DNA from: Desulforhopalus sp.
GTDB taxonomy: Bacteria; Desulfobacterota; Desulfobulbia; Desulfobulbales; Desulfocapsaceae
Direction of reading: 5' to 3'
DNA length: 64,000 nt
Assembly: GCA_023231425.1 (NCBI GenBank)
Contig: JALNVI010000004.1
Coordinates: 1-64,000 of the forward strand
Numbering within the stretch: position 1 is the first letter of the stretch; each line of letters begins with the position of its first letter. Positions 1 through 8,423 of this stretch are shown here, piece after piece. A model generated the notes under the pieces. The model was given only the letters and a program-made list of their open reading frames with translations. It was not told the DNA's origin and made no database searches. The position numbers and the translations under genes are program-made.

Positions 1-786
1 AACGAGGCACTGGCATCCACCGCCCTCACGTTCGCCATAAATTTCCTGGTTATAGTGAGGAATGGAAGTCTGGTTAAACTCTCCACTGCCTATTGCTTTG
101 AGCGGGTAGTTATGCTCCGATCCGGGGTCAGCAGCGACACGCTGACGAGCCTCACGCAACAAATCACTCCGTTTACCAAAAATGACTGCCCCTGTCGGGC
201 AGACTTCGGCACAGGCAGGAATTCCACCTTTGTCGATACGCTCTACCCCTTTTTGATTACAGAGTGAACACTTCTGGAGACGCCCGAAGGGGTCATCATA
301 TTCATATTTCGGGACATTAAACGGGCAGGCGATCATGCAGTAACGACATCCGGTACACAGACTCGGGTCGGTGGTAACAATTCCGGTAACAGGATCCTTC
401 TGCATGGCACTCACCGGACAGGCCGAGACACAGTTGGGGTCTACACAGTGCATGCATTGACGTTTAATGTAGGAATACCCGTCATCAACCTGATCTTTGT
501 TTACACCAGTACCGTTTTGCCACACCTGGATAACATTATAGCTGAACGGAGAGAGATAATTATTCTTCGAGTGCATCGAGTCAGCAGGGTTGAGGGCCAT
601 CTGGTTGACTTCCTGACATTTAGTCACACAACTCTGACACCCCACACAAAGGGTGGCGTCATAGAGCAGACCCACGCCCTCCGGTAACGGTGGAAGGTTA
701 TGCCGGGCCTCTGCATCCGTGGCGGCACCAACCGTCGCGAGCAGAGGAGCGACAGTCGCAACTTTGAGAAAATCGCGGCGGTCCAT
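1..786 (-). CDS. hybA: Hydrogenase 2 iron-sulfur subunit HybA (partial, 3' end off the window)
   Basis: Reads without interruption from an ATG at 786 to the window edge (262 codons). It begins with a Tat signal peptide (RRDFLK near residue 3, then a hydrophobic stretch) and carries four ferredoxin-type cysteine clusters: CVGCQSCVTKC, CMHCVDPNCVSACP, CTGCRYCMIACP and a CSLC...CAEVCP set. The wording follows E. coli HybA closely, including GTGVNKDQ and CNQKGVER. HybA passes electrons between the hydrogenase small subunit and the membrane partner HybB on the periplasmic side. The start lies 1 nt after the hybO stop, with the GGAGGATT ribosome site inside the hybO end, so the two are translationally coupled. 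hybB and hybC would be expected just outside the left edge. Confidence 0.95.
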   Translation of the reverse strand, partial: MDRRDFLKVATVAPLLATVGAATDAEARHNLPPLPEGVGLLYDATLCVGCQSCVTKCQEVNQMALNPADSMHSKNNYLSPFSYNVIQVWQNGTGVNKDQVDDGYSYIKRQCMHCVDPNCVSACPVSAMQKDPVTGIVTTDPSLCTGCRYCMIACPFNVPKYEYDDPFGRLQKCSLCNQKGVERIDKGGIPACAEVCPTGAVIFGKRSDLLREARQRVAADPGSEHNYPLKAIGSGEFNQTSIPHYNQEIYGEREGGGCQCLV

Positions 787-787
787 A

Positions 788-1924
788 TTAATCCTCCTTC
801 TCTTGGGAAGAATTTTTCCCCTCTTTCTGCTGACGGCCAAGTTCTTTGACGGTCATCACACTCACACCGGCTGCCAGACCGGCGACACCGGCCAGAATCG
901 CTGTACCAGCGACTTTGCTTTCCCCGCCGGAAGGCGTATTGACCTCAGGATGAACAGCCGGAGGAGTCTGGCGGACAACTTGTGCCAGTTCACTGATTCC
1001 CTTCGTGAAGCCAATCCCTTTCTCATTACAGCCAATGCAGGGGTGGCCAATACCAACCGGCCAGATTCCTCCGCCGACATCACAGAATTGAAGGGTAGGA
1101 CAGTTCCCATAGGTCTCAGGACCTTTACAGCCAAGCTTGTAGAGGCACCATCCCTGCCGATGTCCTTCATCTCCAAAGGCCTCAGCGAAACGACCGGCGT
1201 CAAAATGCGGCCGCCGCTCACAGTTCTCATGAATAAGACGACCATAGGCAAATTTCGGCCGTCCCTCAGCGTCAAGTTCCGGCATTTTTTTGAATGTCAG
1301 AAGATGCACTACGGTGGCGATAAAATTAGACGGATTGGGAGGACAGCCGGGAATATTAATAATTTTCTTATCCGGCAGAAATTCCTGCACACCGACAGCA
1401 CCCGTGGGATTGGGCCCTACAGAGGGGACACCGCCCCAGGCTGCACAGGAACCGATGGCAATAATGGCTGCGGCCCCCTCAGCGGCCTCTTTGATATGCT
1501 CTCCTATGGGTTTCCCGGCAACCATGCAGTAGACACCACCATCTTTGGTCGGGATAGACCCATCAACAACCAGCACGTATTCGCCCTTGTATTCTTCCAT
1601 GGCGCGGTGCTTGTTCGCTTCTACCTGATGGCCGGCAGCAGCAGAGAGGACCTCGTGGTATTCCAGTGAGATAACCTGAAACAGAAGAGTCTCAAGAGTC
1701 GGATGAGTTGCCCGCAGGAGTGCCTCGGTACAACCAGTGCACTCCTGCGCACCAATCCAGATTACCGGCGGTAGTTTTTTACTGGTTAGAGCTTCGGCAA
1801 TAGCCTCAGTTGAAGAGAGCCCTCCAAGGCCGAGTGTCGCGGCTATACCAGTACAAAACTTCATGAAATCCCGGCGAGATACGCCGAGACAGTCTAACAT
1901 TTGGGTGTTTTTTTCAGCGTTCAT
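788..1924 (-). CDS. hybO: [NiFe] hydrogenase small subunit (HybO type)
   Basis: 378 residues. Tat motif SRRDFMKF at about residue 16, then the small-subunit core: WIGAQECTGCTE (proximal cluster Cys), GSCAAWGG, PGCPPNP, HENCERRPHFD, GWCLYKLGCKGP and GHPCIGCNEKG (distal and medial cluster ligands). The C-terminus has a hydrophobic anchor (about 335-360) ending in a charged KELGRQQK tail, like E. coli HybO. With HybA it forms a membrane-bound, periplasm-facing uptake hydrogenase feeding electrons to the quinone pool. Gene order hybO-hybA matches the E. coli hyb operon. No convincing promoter was found upstream. Confidence 0.96.
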   Translation of the reverse strand: MNAEKNTQMLDCLGVSRRDFMKFCTGIAATLGLGGLSSTEAIAEALTSKKLPPVIWIGAQECTGCTEALLRATHPTLETLLFQVISLEYHEVLSAAAGHQVEANKHRAMEEYKGEYVLVVDGSIPTKDGGVYCMVAGKPIGEHIKEAAEGAAAIIAIGSCAAWGGVPSVGPNPTGAVGVQEFLPDKKIINIPGCPPNPSNFIATVVHLLTFKKMPELDAEGRPKFAYGRLIHENCERRPHFDAGRFAEAFGDEGHRQGWCLYKLGCKGPETYGNCPTLQFCDVGGGIWPVGIGHPCIGCNEKGIGFTKGISELAQVVRQTPPAVHPEVNTPSGGESKVAGTAILAGVAGLAAGVSVMTVKELGRQQKEGKNSSQEKED

Positions 1925-3248
1925 TCAGCAGGTGGATGTTGAGGATTACGCAGAGATCCGAGGAAGACTGCAGCAAAGAGCCGAAAAGCAACGGATACAA
2001 AACCTTTTCTCAGCTCCATTAGAGAAAGCGCAGATAGTAGTTAAAATGCCAGATATCCGCAAGAATTTTTCTCATTTTTTCTGTACATTATCCCATAACA
2101 CATGGCGCTTTTCTTGTGTATTTACAGTAAGTTATTATACTTTAATATAATGAATATAAATTCATTATGAATCCTTCGAGCTCAACGTATCGTGTTGAGA
2201 AATAAAGACTGCGGCAGAATATCAACACCCTGAATTAAGGATAAAAAATAAAGAAATATCCTTTATTCTGAAAGGTATTTTTTGGGGTAAAAAAATCAAT
2301 AGTATCGTGAAGAAAGGGCAAAAATAATAGTACTCAACAGTATCTGAATCAACAAGAGGAAAAGTAACTCCAGTATAAAATCTTGTCTTTTATCAACGAA
2401 CAGACGCCAGGCAGTCTTCTTAACCAATGCGGAAGTTGTAACTTGAGAGAAGTATCACCACTTATATTTTTCACGGTATTTGTTATATTATCACTTGCAG
2501 GCAGTTTTTTTTCAGAGAAAGAGGAACGGTCAGGAACCTTCCACTTGAGAAAAACATGCCTTATGGTCTGCTGGAAAACCCACACTATGACTGGCATTTT
2601 TTTTTGTTTCCCTCCTGCTATATACATGTATTAACAATAGAAAGGCCATGCAACTACCCTTAAATCAAATATCGTATCCGTCTCTCTGCTCACCTCATCC
2701 AGTTTCCGTGTTATGAACAACAACATACCGTATTCACTCTAAATTTTCAAAAAAGAAGAGCCTTTCAAAGCCGGTTCTTTCACCTGGTCACAAAAAGTCC
2801 GAAGATCGCTTCAGCGAAGTTGTTACCAGAGGAGACATCGCAGAAAAGATTCACCAGGAAAGGTGCCATACTTATTATTGAGACTTGAATTAAGTTTGCT
2901 CCAGAAAAAGCTTACTTTACATCAAAAAATCTCCCTGAATCTTTCAATCAGAAGGCTTTCATGGTTATTTTTATAGCCCGGAAAACGGGCTTTTTAAAGG
3001 GGTAAAACAGCATTATTTTAATACAAATAAACGTGTTAATAAAGCGATAGCGTAGTGGATCAATAAAAGACCTGATGAATTTACTTTTGAAAACTACGTT
3101 CTCCCTCAGAAAAAGTCTTGCCTGCAACACACGAACCTTTTAATTTCAGACTTTGTTTCAGTCCGAGAGCTCTTTTTCAGGCTTTGTATTCCAATAAAAT
3201 TTTCTGCTTCTCGATAATTTTCTCAAACCTTTTATTTCAAGAGTGACA
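1925..3248. other. 1.3 kb gene-free, AT-rich intergenic region
   Basis: No reading frame here looks like a protein: the short open frames on both strands are low-complexity and K/F/L-rich. The stretch holds a small inverted repeat around 2178-2197 (CTCAAC / GTGTTGAG) and one strong intrinsic terminator at 2975-2995 with no protein gene in front of it. hybO is transcribed away from it to the left and cmoB to the right, so both promoters should lie inside. Confidence 0.6.
2975..2995 (+). terminator. Intrinsic terminator with no upstream gene
   Basis: Stem AGCCCG / CGGGCT with a GAAAA loop followed directly by a T5 run. On the + strand nothing coding precedes it for over 1 kb, so it may close a small RNA gene. 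Confidence 0.6.
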
Positions 3249-4205
3249 ATGCACTACATTGACCGACTCCCTGCGACTGCCGACCACACTTCTATCATCA
3301 CTGAACATAAAAGAAAACAGGCCTGGGTCAACCAGGAAAAGAAGGGGTTTCTCCGCTATCGCACGCCCTGTCAGGCCCTCGCTCAGTGGAAGGCGCACAA
3401 CTGTGATTTTTCCGCAGATACAGTTTCCATTGGTACCGGAGACGAGATTTCCAGCAGAGAAAAAATCCTTATCCGGGAAAACCTCAAAGCCTTCATGCCC
3501 TGGCGCAAAGGCCCCTTTTCTGTCTTTGGCAATGACATCGACGCGGAGTGGCGCAGCAATTTAAAATGGAATCAACTCAGAGAAGAGCTGCCCGAACTGG
3601 AAAACAAAATTATTGCTGATGTCGGCTGCAATAATGGCTACTACATGTTTCGCATGGCGGCCCGCAAACCACGTTTTGTACTCGGCCTTGAGCCCTCGGT
3701 TCAGCATTACTATTGCTTCAAGGCACTCAACGCAATGGCGGGATGCAGCAACCTTGATATCGATCTGCTCGGGGTGGAACATCTCAAATATTTTGTGGAG
3801 TGTTTCGATGTTGTTTTTCTCATGGGTATCATCTACCACCGGCCCTCTCCTGTCGACACCCTGCGCGACATTCTCACCTCCCTGCAACCCGGAGGGACAA
3901 TGATTCTTGAGACCCAGGCAATTCCGGGCAAGACTCCTGTTGCCCTCTTTCCCGACGGGACCTATGCGAAGGTCCCCGGGACCTACTTTGTTCCTACCGC
4001 TTCCTGTCTGATAAACTGGGTGAGGAAAGCAGGGTTCAAAAACATCAAACTTTTTGCATCGCACGCAATGACCCCGGATATCCAGAGACGAACGGAGTGG
4101 ATGATATATGAATCTCTCAGTGACTACCTTGACCCAGCCGACCCGACACGAACGGTGGAGGGTTACCCCGCCCCCCTGCGTGTTTTCCTCAAGGCGGAAA
4201 AATAA
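3249..4205 (+). CDS. cmoB: tRNA U34 carboxymethyltransferase CmoB
   Basis: 318 residues from ATG 3249 (a GTG lies two codons upstream at 3243; the ATG is preferred because AAGAG ends 5 nt before it). CmoB transfers the carboxymethyl group of carboxy-SAM to 5-hydroxyuridine at the tRNA wobble position, making cmo5U. The SAM-binding motif is DVGCNNGYYMFRM (E. coli has DVGCGSGYHMWRM), followed by the family signatures MGIIYHRPSP, LETQ, YFVPTA, RRTEWM and the C-terminal TVEGYPAPLR. Length equals the family norm (E. coli 323). CmoA, which makes carboxy-SAM, is not in the window. Confidence 0.95.
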   Translation: MHYIDRLPATADHTSIITEHKRKQAWVNQEKKGFLRYRTPCQALAQWKAHNCDFSADTVSIGTGDEISSREKILIRENLKAFMPWRKGPFSVFGNDIDAEWRSNLKWNQLREELPELENKIIADVGCNNGYYMFRMAARKPRFVLGLEPSVQHYYCFKALNAMAGCSNLDIDLLGVEHLKYFVECFDVVFLMGIIYHRPSPVDTLRDILTSLQPGGTMILETQAIPGKTPVALFPDGTYAKVPGTYFVPTASCLINWVRKAGFKNIKLFASHAMTPDIQRRTEWMIYESLSDYLDPADPTRTVEGYPAPLRVFLKAEK

Positions 4206-4323
4206 ACCAGCAGGGTGTTGGACTGAAGCGTTTTCTTGCCTTTCCGCCCTCCTGCGGGTACATTGCTGAAATATTCAAGAATCAATGCGCTGAGTACACT
4301 GTTAACTTCACACGGAGGAGACC

Positions 4324-4875
4324 ATGGATCTTTCAAACTACACACTCTACAGCTCCGGCCTCAAAGGTGCTGAAACCACCTTCAGCGAAGAAGCTGAGAA
4401 AAGAGGAATCAAGGATATAGTATATACCTTTGAGGGTCATAAGCTTGCCCGCGACAAGAATACCGTTGTCCTCGACAAGGCCCAGCTTGAGCGCGGAGAT
4501 ATCAGTATGGAACTTGCCTCCCGCATGCTCAATCGAACCTATTATGAAACAGAAAAAATCCGCAAGGTTCTGCAAACCATCTTCCACATGGTCAACAGCG
4601 GGCATCAGGTTTTTGTCATAGGTTCCATTCAGGAAGACAACTCCGTAAAAGGTGGCACCGGCTGGGCGGTAGAACTGGCCAAGATGTTCAACCGTCCACT
4701 GCATGTTTTCGACCAGCCAAACAAGAAATGGTTTACATGGAAAGAAAGCAACTGGAAGGAAAATACCCCCAAGATCGAATATGAGACCTTCGTCGGCAGT
4801 GGTACACGCTACCTCAATGATGCCGGCCGCGAGGCCATTGTCAAACTTTTCCAGGATTCATTCCCTGAAGATTGA
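4324..4875 (+). CDS. SLOG/LOG-like Rossmann-fold protein of unknown function
   Basis: 183 residues, excellent ribosome site (CGGAGGAGACC before ATG). The centre reads VFVIGSIQED...GGTGWAVELAK, a glycine-rich loop followed by a helix with a conserved acidic residue, which resembles the nucleotide-binding SLOG/LOG class (GGxGTxxE in LOG proteins). The C-terminus (FVGSGTRYLNDAGREAI) has another small-residue loop. I do not recognise a named family with certainty and assign no reaction. It sits 118 bp after cmoB and is followed by its own terminator, so it could be the last gene of a cmoB unit or monocistronic. Confidence 0.75.
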   Translation: MDLSNYTLYSSGLKGAETTFSEEAEKRGIKDIVYTFEGHKLARDKNTVVLDKAQLERGDISMELASRMLNRTYYETEKIRKVLQTIFHMVNSGHQVFVIGSIQEDNSVKGGTGWAVELAKMFNRPLHVFDQPNKKWFTWKESNWKENTPKIEYETFVGSGTRYLNDAGREAIVKLFQDSFPED

Positions 4876-4897
4876 TCTGAAACCATCGTTTTCATAC

Positions 4898-4932
4898 AAA
4901 AAGGCCCGTCGGAGATTCCGACGGGCCTTTTT
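4898..4932 (+). terminator. Intrinsic terminator after the SLOG-like gene
   Basis: AAAGGCCCGTCGG / CCGACGGGCCTTT stem with AGATT loop and T5, 23 bp after the stop codon. A-rich upstream side makes it potentially bidirectional. Confidence 0.9.
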
Positions 4933-4958
4933 GCATGAAAAGCCTTCAATACTCGGAA

Positions 4959-5055
4959 GGGTCCCTTGAAACAACTTGGATTTCATTCCTTCGAGGAACA
5001 GGAGGGAATTTACCGCAGGCATAACTTTGATATCGGAGTCCAGAAGCCTGTCGAA
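4959..5055 (+). repeat. Dispersed palindromic element, copy A (degraded, right end missing)
   Basis: Starts GGGTCCCTTGAAACAACTTG and continues through the family sequence (TTCGAGGAACAGGAGG, AATTTACCGCAGGCATAACTTTGAT, ATCGGAGTCCAG) but loses similarity near 5055 before the right arm. Orientation as in copies G-M. It fills most of the 325-bp gap between the SLOG-like gene and lplA. Confidence 0.7.
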
Positions 5056-5200
5056 TTTAGACCCTTTTGCCCATATTGACGTTATTTCATCAACACCAGG
5101 CTAAAGGGCTCTCGACAGAAACAAGCTGATCACATGAATTCAGGAAATATTTATTCCCCCACGAATCAGTTAAACATCTCATTAAACAGAGAAATCAGTC

Positions 5201-6229
5201 ATGTATTCGCTGCTTCTTGCTGCCACCGATCCCACGTTCAACCTCGCACTTGAAGAACATCTCTTCTCCACCATGCCTGCCGACCACCCGGGGTGGTTTC
5301 TGCTGTGGCGCAATCACCCGTCAATTATCGTCGGCCGACACCAGAACACCCTTGAGGAGATCAATCAGCAGCTGGTGCAAAAATATCAGCTCGACGTCGT
5401 CCGGCGAATCACCGGCGGCGGTGCCGTATTCCACGACGAAGGCAATCTTAACTACTCCTTCCTGCACCACAGCGATGCTGCAGGTATCATTGATTTCAAG
5501 CGATATCTCACCCCCATCGCCAAAGCCCTTGCAGAACTGGGAGTAAAGGCTGAGCTTTCCAGCCGAAACGATCTCACCGTCGACGGTAAAAAAATCTCTG
5601 GTGCCGCACAGACCCGCAGGGGAAGACGAGTCCTGCACCACGGCACCATGCTTGTTAATCTAAACATGGACATGCTTGAAGCTGTTCTCACCGGCGCACC
5701 GGATAAATATCTTTCCAGGGGGATCAGTTCGGTACGCAGCCGGGTCATCAACCTCAGCGAGGTGTGGCCGCAACACACCACCATGGAGACACTTCAGGAT
5801 GTATTTATCCGCAACTGTACAAGTGCGCCGGGAGAGCTGCGCGAAGAGGATATTGCTGCAGCCGAACAGCTTGCCGATAAAAAATATCGCACCTGGGAGT
5901 GGAACTACGGCAAATCCCCGCGTTACACCGAAAAATTGCGCCACCGCTTTCCATGGGGTGCCGTTGATGCCCGTCTTGATATCCAGCAGGGAATCATCCA
6001 GCACTGCAGCATCTCGGGAGACTTTTTCGCCGAACTGCCGATTGAAGAGCTCACCGCCCGCCTGCAGGGAGTCGCCCATACCCCGCCGGCCATCACCACA
6101 GCGCTGGCCGGGCTGAATCTGCCGCGCTACTTCACAGGCAGCAGCTCAGCGGAATTGCTCACCTTTTTCACTCAACCAGAAGGAAACCCCGAAGGCGGTT
6201 CTCGAATCGCAGAAGTACAAAACAGATAA
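5201..6229 (+). CDS. lplA: Lipoate-protein ligase A
   Basis: 342 residues (E. coli LplA 338). It activates lipoate with ATP and attaches it to a lysine of lipoyl domains such as the glycine-cleavage H protein or 2-oxoacid dehydrogenases. Signatures: NLALEEHL near the start, NHPSIIVGRHQN, the lipoate loop RRITGGGAVFHDEGNLNYSF, the catalytic-lysine segment DLTVDGKKISGAAQ, and HHGTMLVN. The C-terminal accessory domain with WEWNYGKSP is present. ATG 5201 has only a weak ribosome site (AGAGAAATC). It appears monocistronic. Confidence 0.93.
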   Translation: MYSLLLAATDPTFNLALEEHLFSTMPADHPGWFLLWRNHPSIIVGRHQNTLEEINQQLVQKYQLDVVRRITGGGAVFHDEGNLNYSFLHHSDAAGIIDFKRYLTPIAKALAELGVKAELSSRNDLTVDGKKISGAAQTRRGRRVLHHGTMLVNLNMDMLEAVLTGAPDKYLSRGISSVRSRVINLSEVWPQHTTMETLQDVFIRNCTSAPGELREEDIAAAEQLADKKYRTWEWNYGKSPRYTEKLRHRFPWGAVDARLDIQQGIIQHCSISGDFFAELPIEELTARLQGVAHTPPAITTALAGLNLPRYFTGSSSAELLTFFTQPEGNPEGGSRIAEVQNR

Positions 6230-6608
6230 CCCTGAGCTGCCTGTCCAATCCCAAACTCTTTTTCAGACTCGGACAGCCTGACAAAATTTTCACCAGGCTG
6301 ACTTTTTTCGCCATAATCTCCTTCCCAAATCGTTTTCAGCACTTCAAGGAAAAACAGACCTTTGAGGGATTGTTGAAAATTGCCAAAATTCGTGCTTTAG
6401 TAGAGCGCATTGTCAACGGGGAAAATGTCAGGCGCCTCTGCCTGCCCAGGTCTACTGGTTGCCCGTTATGTACCAGAGGGCACCTTGAATAATCTTGTAT
6501 TTCGTCCATATTCAAGGTACCCCAGAGTATTGCGAATCTCCGCCCAGCGGAAAAACTCACATGCTCATCAACTCTCCAGAGCATTGAATTCAAACTGAGG
6601 AATATTCC
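6230..6608. other. Intergenic gap between lplA and the dehydrogenase
   Basis: 379 bp holding one 45-bp short element (copy B, 6478-6522). No protein-coding frame on the + strand is convincing; the long minus-strand open frame across 6336-7574 is the antisense shadow of the dehydrogenase gene. Confidence 0.5.
6478..6522 (+). repeat. Dispersed palindromic element, copy B (45-bp short form)
   Basis: GGGCACCTTGAATA ... TATTCAAGGTACCC, arms of 14 nt around a 17-nt loop. It is flanked by the direct repeat CAGA (6474-6477 and 6523-6526), a perfect 4-bp target duplication. Confidence 0.85.
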
Positions 6609-7556
6609 ATGAAAATTGCTGTTGTTGAACCCCTTGCCGTTGAAACATCTCAACTTGATGAGATTATTAACGCATCCCTCGGCAGTTCCCTGAAGGATGT
6701 CACTATCGAGCACTTTGCAAAAAGGACTGCCGACGAAGCGGAACTGATTGCCCGCAGCAAGGATGCGGAGATCGTGGTTATAGGTAACGTCCCCTTCCCG
6801 CGAAGCGTACTGGAGAAGTGCCCCAAACTGAAAATGCTGGCCATCGCTTTCACCGGTTTTGACCACGTCGACGTTGATTACTGCCATGAACACGGCATTG
6901 TGGTGAGCAACTGCTCCGGCTACGCCACTGTGGCCACGGCGGAACTGGCCATCGGTCTCCTTCTCGCCGTCTACCGCAATATCGTGCCATGCGACGATGC
7001 CACCCGCAAAGGTGGCACGAAAGCAGGGCTGGAAGGATTTGAGCTCTCCGGGAAAACCATGGGCATAATTGGTACCGGCGCCATCGGCGGCCATACCGCC
7101 AGACTGGCACAGGCCTTCGGCATGAAGGTCATCGCCTTCAACCGCACAAAGCGTGACAACGGCCTGGAGTATAAGAGTCTTGATGAGGTCCTGACCGAGT
7201 CTGACGCAATCTCTCTGCATGTACCGGTTACAGCAGAGACAAGAGGAATGATCGGCGCACGTGAACTGGGATTGATGAAGAAAAGCGCGGTGCTCATCAA
7301 CGTCGCCCGCGGACCGATCGTTGACAATACAGCACTGGCCGATGCCCTTAACTCCGGCAGAATTGCCGGTGCCGGCATTGACGTTTTCGACATGGAACCC
7401 CCCCTTCCAGCCAGCTATCCACTGGTAAAGGCGAAAAACACTGTGATCACTCCCCACGTCGCCTATGCCACGGCTGAATCGATGCTCAAGCGGGCAAAGA
7501 TTGAGTTTGACAATATAAAGGCGTTTCTTGATGGTGTTCCAACAAATGTCATCTGA
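6609..7556 (+). CDS. D-isomer-specific 2-hydroxyacid dehydrogenase
   Basis: 315 residues. NAD-dependent reduction of a 2-oxoacid or oxidation of a D-2-hydroxyacid; substrate not predictable here (glycerate, phosphoglycerate and lactate dehydrogenases are relatives). The nucleotide loop is GTGAIGGHTARLAQ; the catalytic Arg lies in NVARGPIVD, the acidic partner in FDMEPPLP, and the His in ITPHVAYAT. N-terminal half shows the substrate-binding Rossmann fold with AIAFTGFDHVD. The ATG follows GAGGAATATTCC. A terminator follows 25 bp after the stop, so the gene is probably alone in its transcript. Confidence 0.9.
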   Translation: MKIAVVEPLAVETSQLDEIINASLGSSLKDVTIEHFAKRTADEAELIARSKDAEIVVIGNVPFPRSVLEKCPKLKMLAIAFTGFDHVDVDYCHEHGIVVSNCSGYATVATAELAIGLLLAVYRNIVPCDDATRKGGTKAGLEGFELSGKTMGIIGTGAIGGHTARLAQAFGMKVIAFNRTKRDNGLEYKSLDEVLTESDAISLHVPVTAETRGMIGARELGLMKKSAVLINVARGPIVDNTALADALNSGRIAGAGIDVFDMEPPLPASYPLVKAKNTVITPHVAYATAESMLKRAKIEFDNIKAFLDGVPTNVI

Positions 7557-7580
7557 GAGGCAAATCGACCTCATACACCC

Positions 7581-7616
7581 AAAAAGGCTGACCAGAATTT
7601 CTGGTCAGCCTTTTTT
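7581..7616 (+). terminator. Intrinsic terminator after the dehydrogenase
   Basis: AAAAAGGCTGACCAGAA / TTCTGGTCAGCCTTTTTT, near-perfect palindrome with T6; works for either strand and separates this gene from the convergent TetR gene. Confidence 0.92.
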
Positions 7617-7658
7617 ATTCATCGCACATTTACAGAAGAGATATCTCTCTGCACGCCT

Positions 7659-8228
7659 TCAATTCCACGGCAGCCAGGGCAGTCCAACCCGCAGCCCTTT
7701 CAGCATAAGCTCCGCAGAGCCCTGCTGATACCCATAAATCCGCACGCCGAAAATATGCAGCATGATACTCACAGCCCTCTCAGAACTCGTCTCTTCATCA
7801 TACTCACGCTCAAGATAACTGCGGAAAAGAGACTCCACCTCTTTGAGCTGGTTTGCAGCGAAGTCATGGAGATTATTCTTTTTCCCATCATCAGTCAGCT
7901 CCAGTTGAGTTTTTACCAGCAGACAGCTGCAATAGTCCACACTGATGGATTCTGCCACCGTGTTTTCCAGGTGGGCTAGAATTCCCTCGTTAATACTCTC
8001 TGCACCGTCAATTGTCTCACGTATCTTTGCCATCGATTTCGCACTGTAGCTCGTCAAGACCTCGCGAAACAATGATTCCTTATTGCCGAAGGAGTGGTAA
8101 ATTGAACCGGGTTTAAGCCCGGTGGTCTCCACAATCTGCTGCATTGATGAGGCCTTAAAACCATTGTGACAAAACAGCCACATTGATTTATCTATAACCT
8201 CGTCTCTTTTAAAAAGCACTTTGGCCAT
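7659..8228 (-). CDS. TetR/AcrR family transcriptional regulator
   Basis: 189 residues from ATG 8228, chosen over an upstream in-frame ATG (8267) because GAAGGAGGATACAAA directly precedes it. N-terminal TetR helix-turn-helix: ASSMQQIVETTGLKPGSIYHSF with FGNKESLF after it, typical of the family. The C-terminal ligand-binding half has no assignable ligand. Divergent from the FrnE-like gene; a 22-bp inverted repeat lies in the shared 195-bp region next to that gene's promoter, so it most likely represses the FrnE-like gene and perhaps itself. Confidence 0.92.
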   Translation of the reverse strand: MAKVLFKRDEVIDKSMWLFCHNGFKASSMQQIVETTGLKPGSIYHSFGNKESLFREVLTSYSAKSMAKIRETIDGAESINEGILAHLENTVAESISVDYCSCLLVKTQLELTDDGKKNNLHDFAANQLKEVESLFRSYLEREYDEETSSERAVSIMLHIFGVRIYGYQQGSAELMLKGLRVGLPWLPWN

Positions 8229-8301
8229 TTTGTATCCTCCTTCTTCAGCAAAATTCAGAAAACCCAATTATTCTCAGTAAAGACAGGAGCATAACATCTA
8301 T

Positions 8302-8323
8302 TTATTGAATAGTCACTCAATAA
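8302..8323. promoter_or_regulatory. Candidate TetR-type operator
   Basis: Perfect 7-nt arms TTATTGA / TCAATAA separated by 8 nt, giving a 22-bp dyad of the size bound by TetR-family dimers. It lies 4 bp upstream of the -35 box of the FrnE-like gene in the divergent intergenic region. Confidence 0.6.
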
Positions 8324-8327
8324 GGAA

Positions 8328-8356
8328 TTGACAAGAGACCTCCCCGAACATATTTT
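8328..8356 (+). promoter_or_regulatory. Sigma-70 promoter for the FrnE-like gene
   Basis: TTGACA, 17-bp spacer, TATTTT; predicted start near 8363, about 60 nt before the ATG at 8424. Confidence 0.7.
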
Positions 8357-8423
8357 GACTAAATGATCAAAATCATCTTGAGGAATACGCTCCATTTCCC
8401 GAAAATCAAGAAAGAGGTCTCTA

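Noticed and set aside
719..1669. 316-codon + strand open frame
   Set aside because: Antisense to hybO, a highly conserved subunit.
6336..7574. 412-codon minus-strand open frame
   Set aside because: Covers the 2-hydroxyacid dehydrogenase in antisense.
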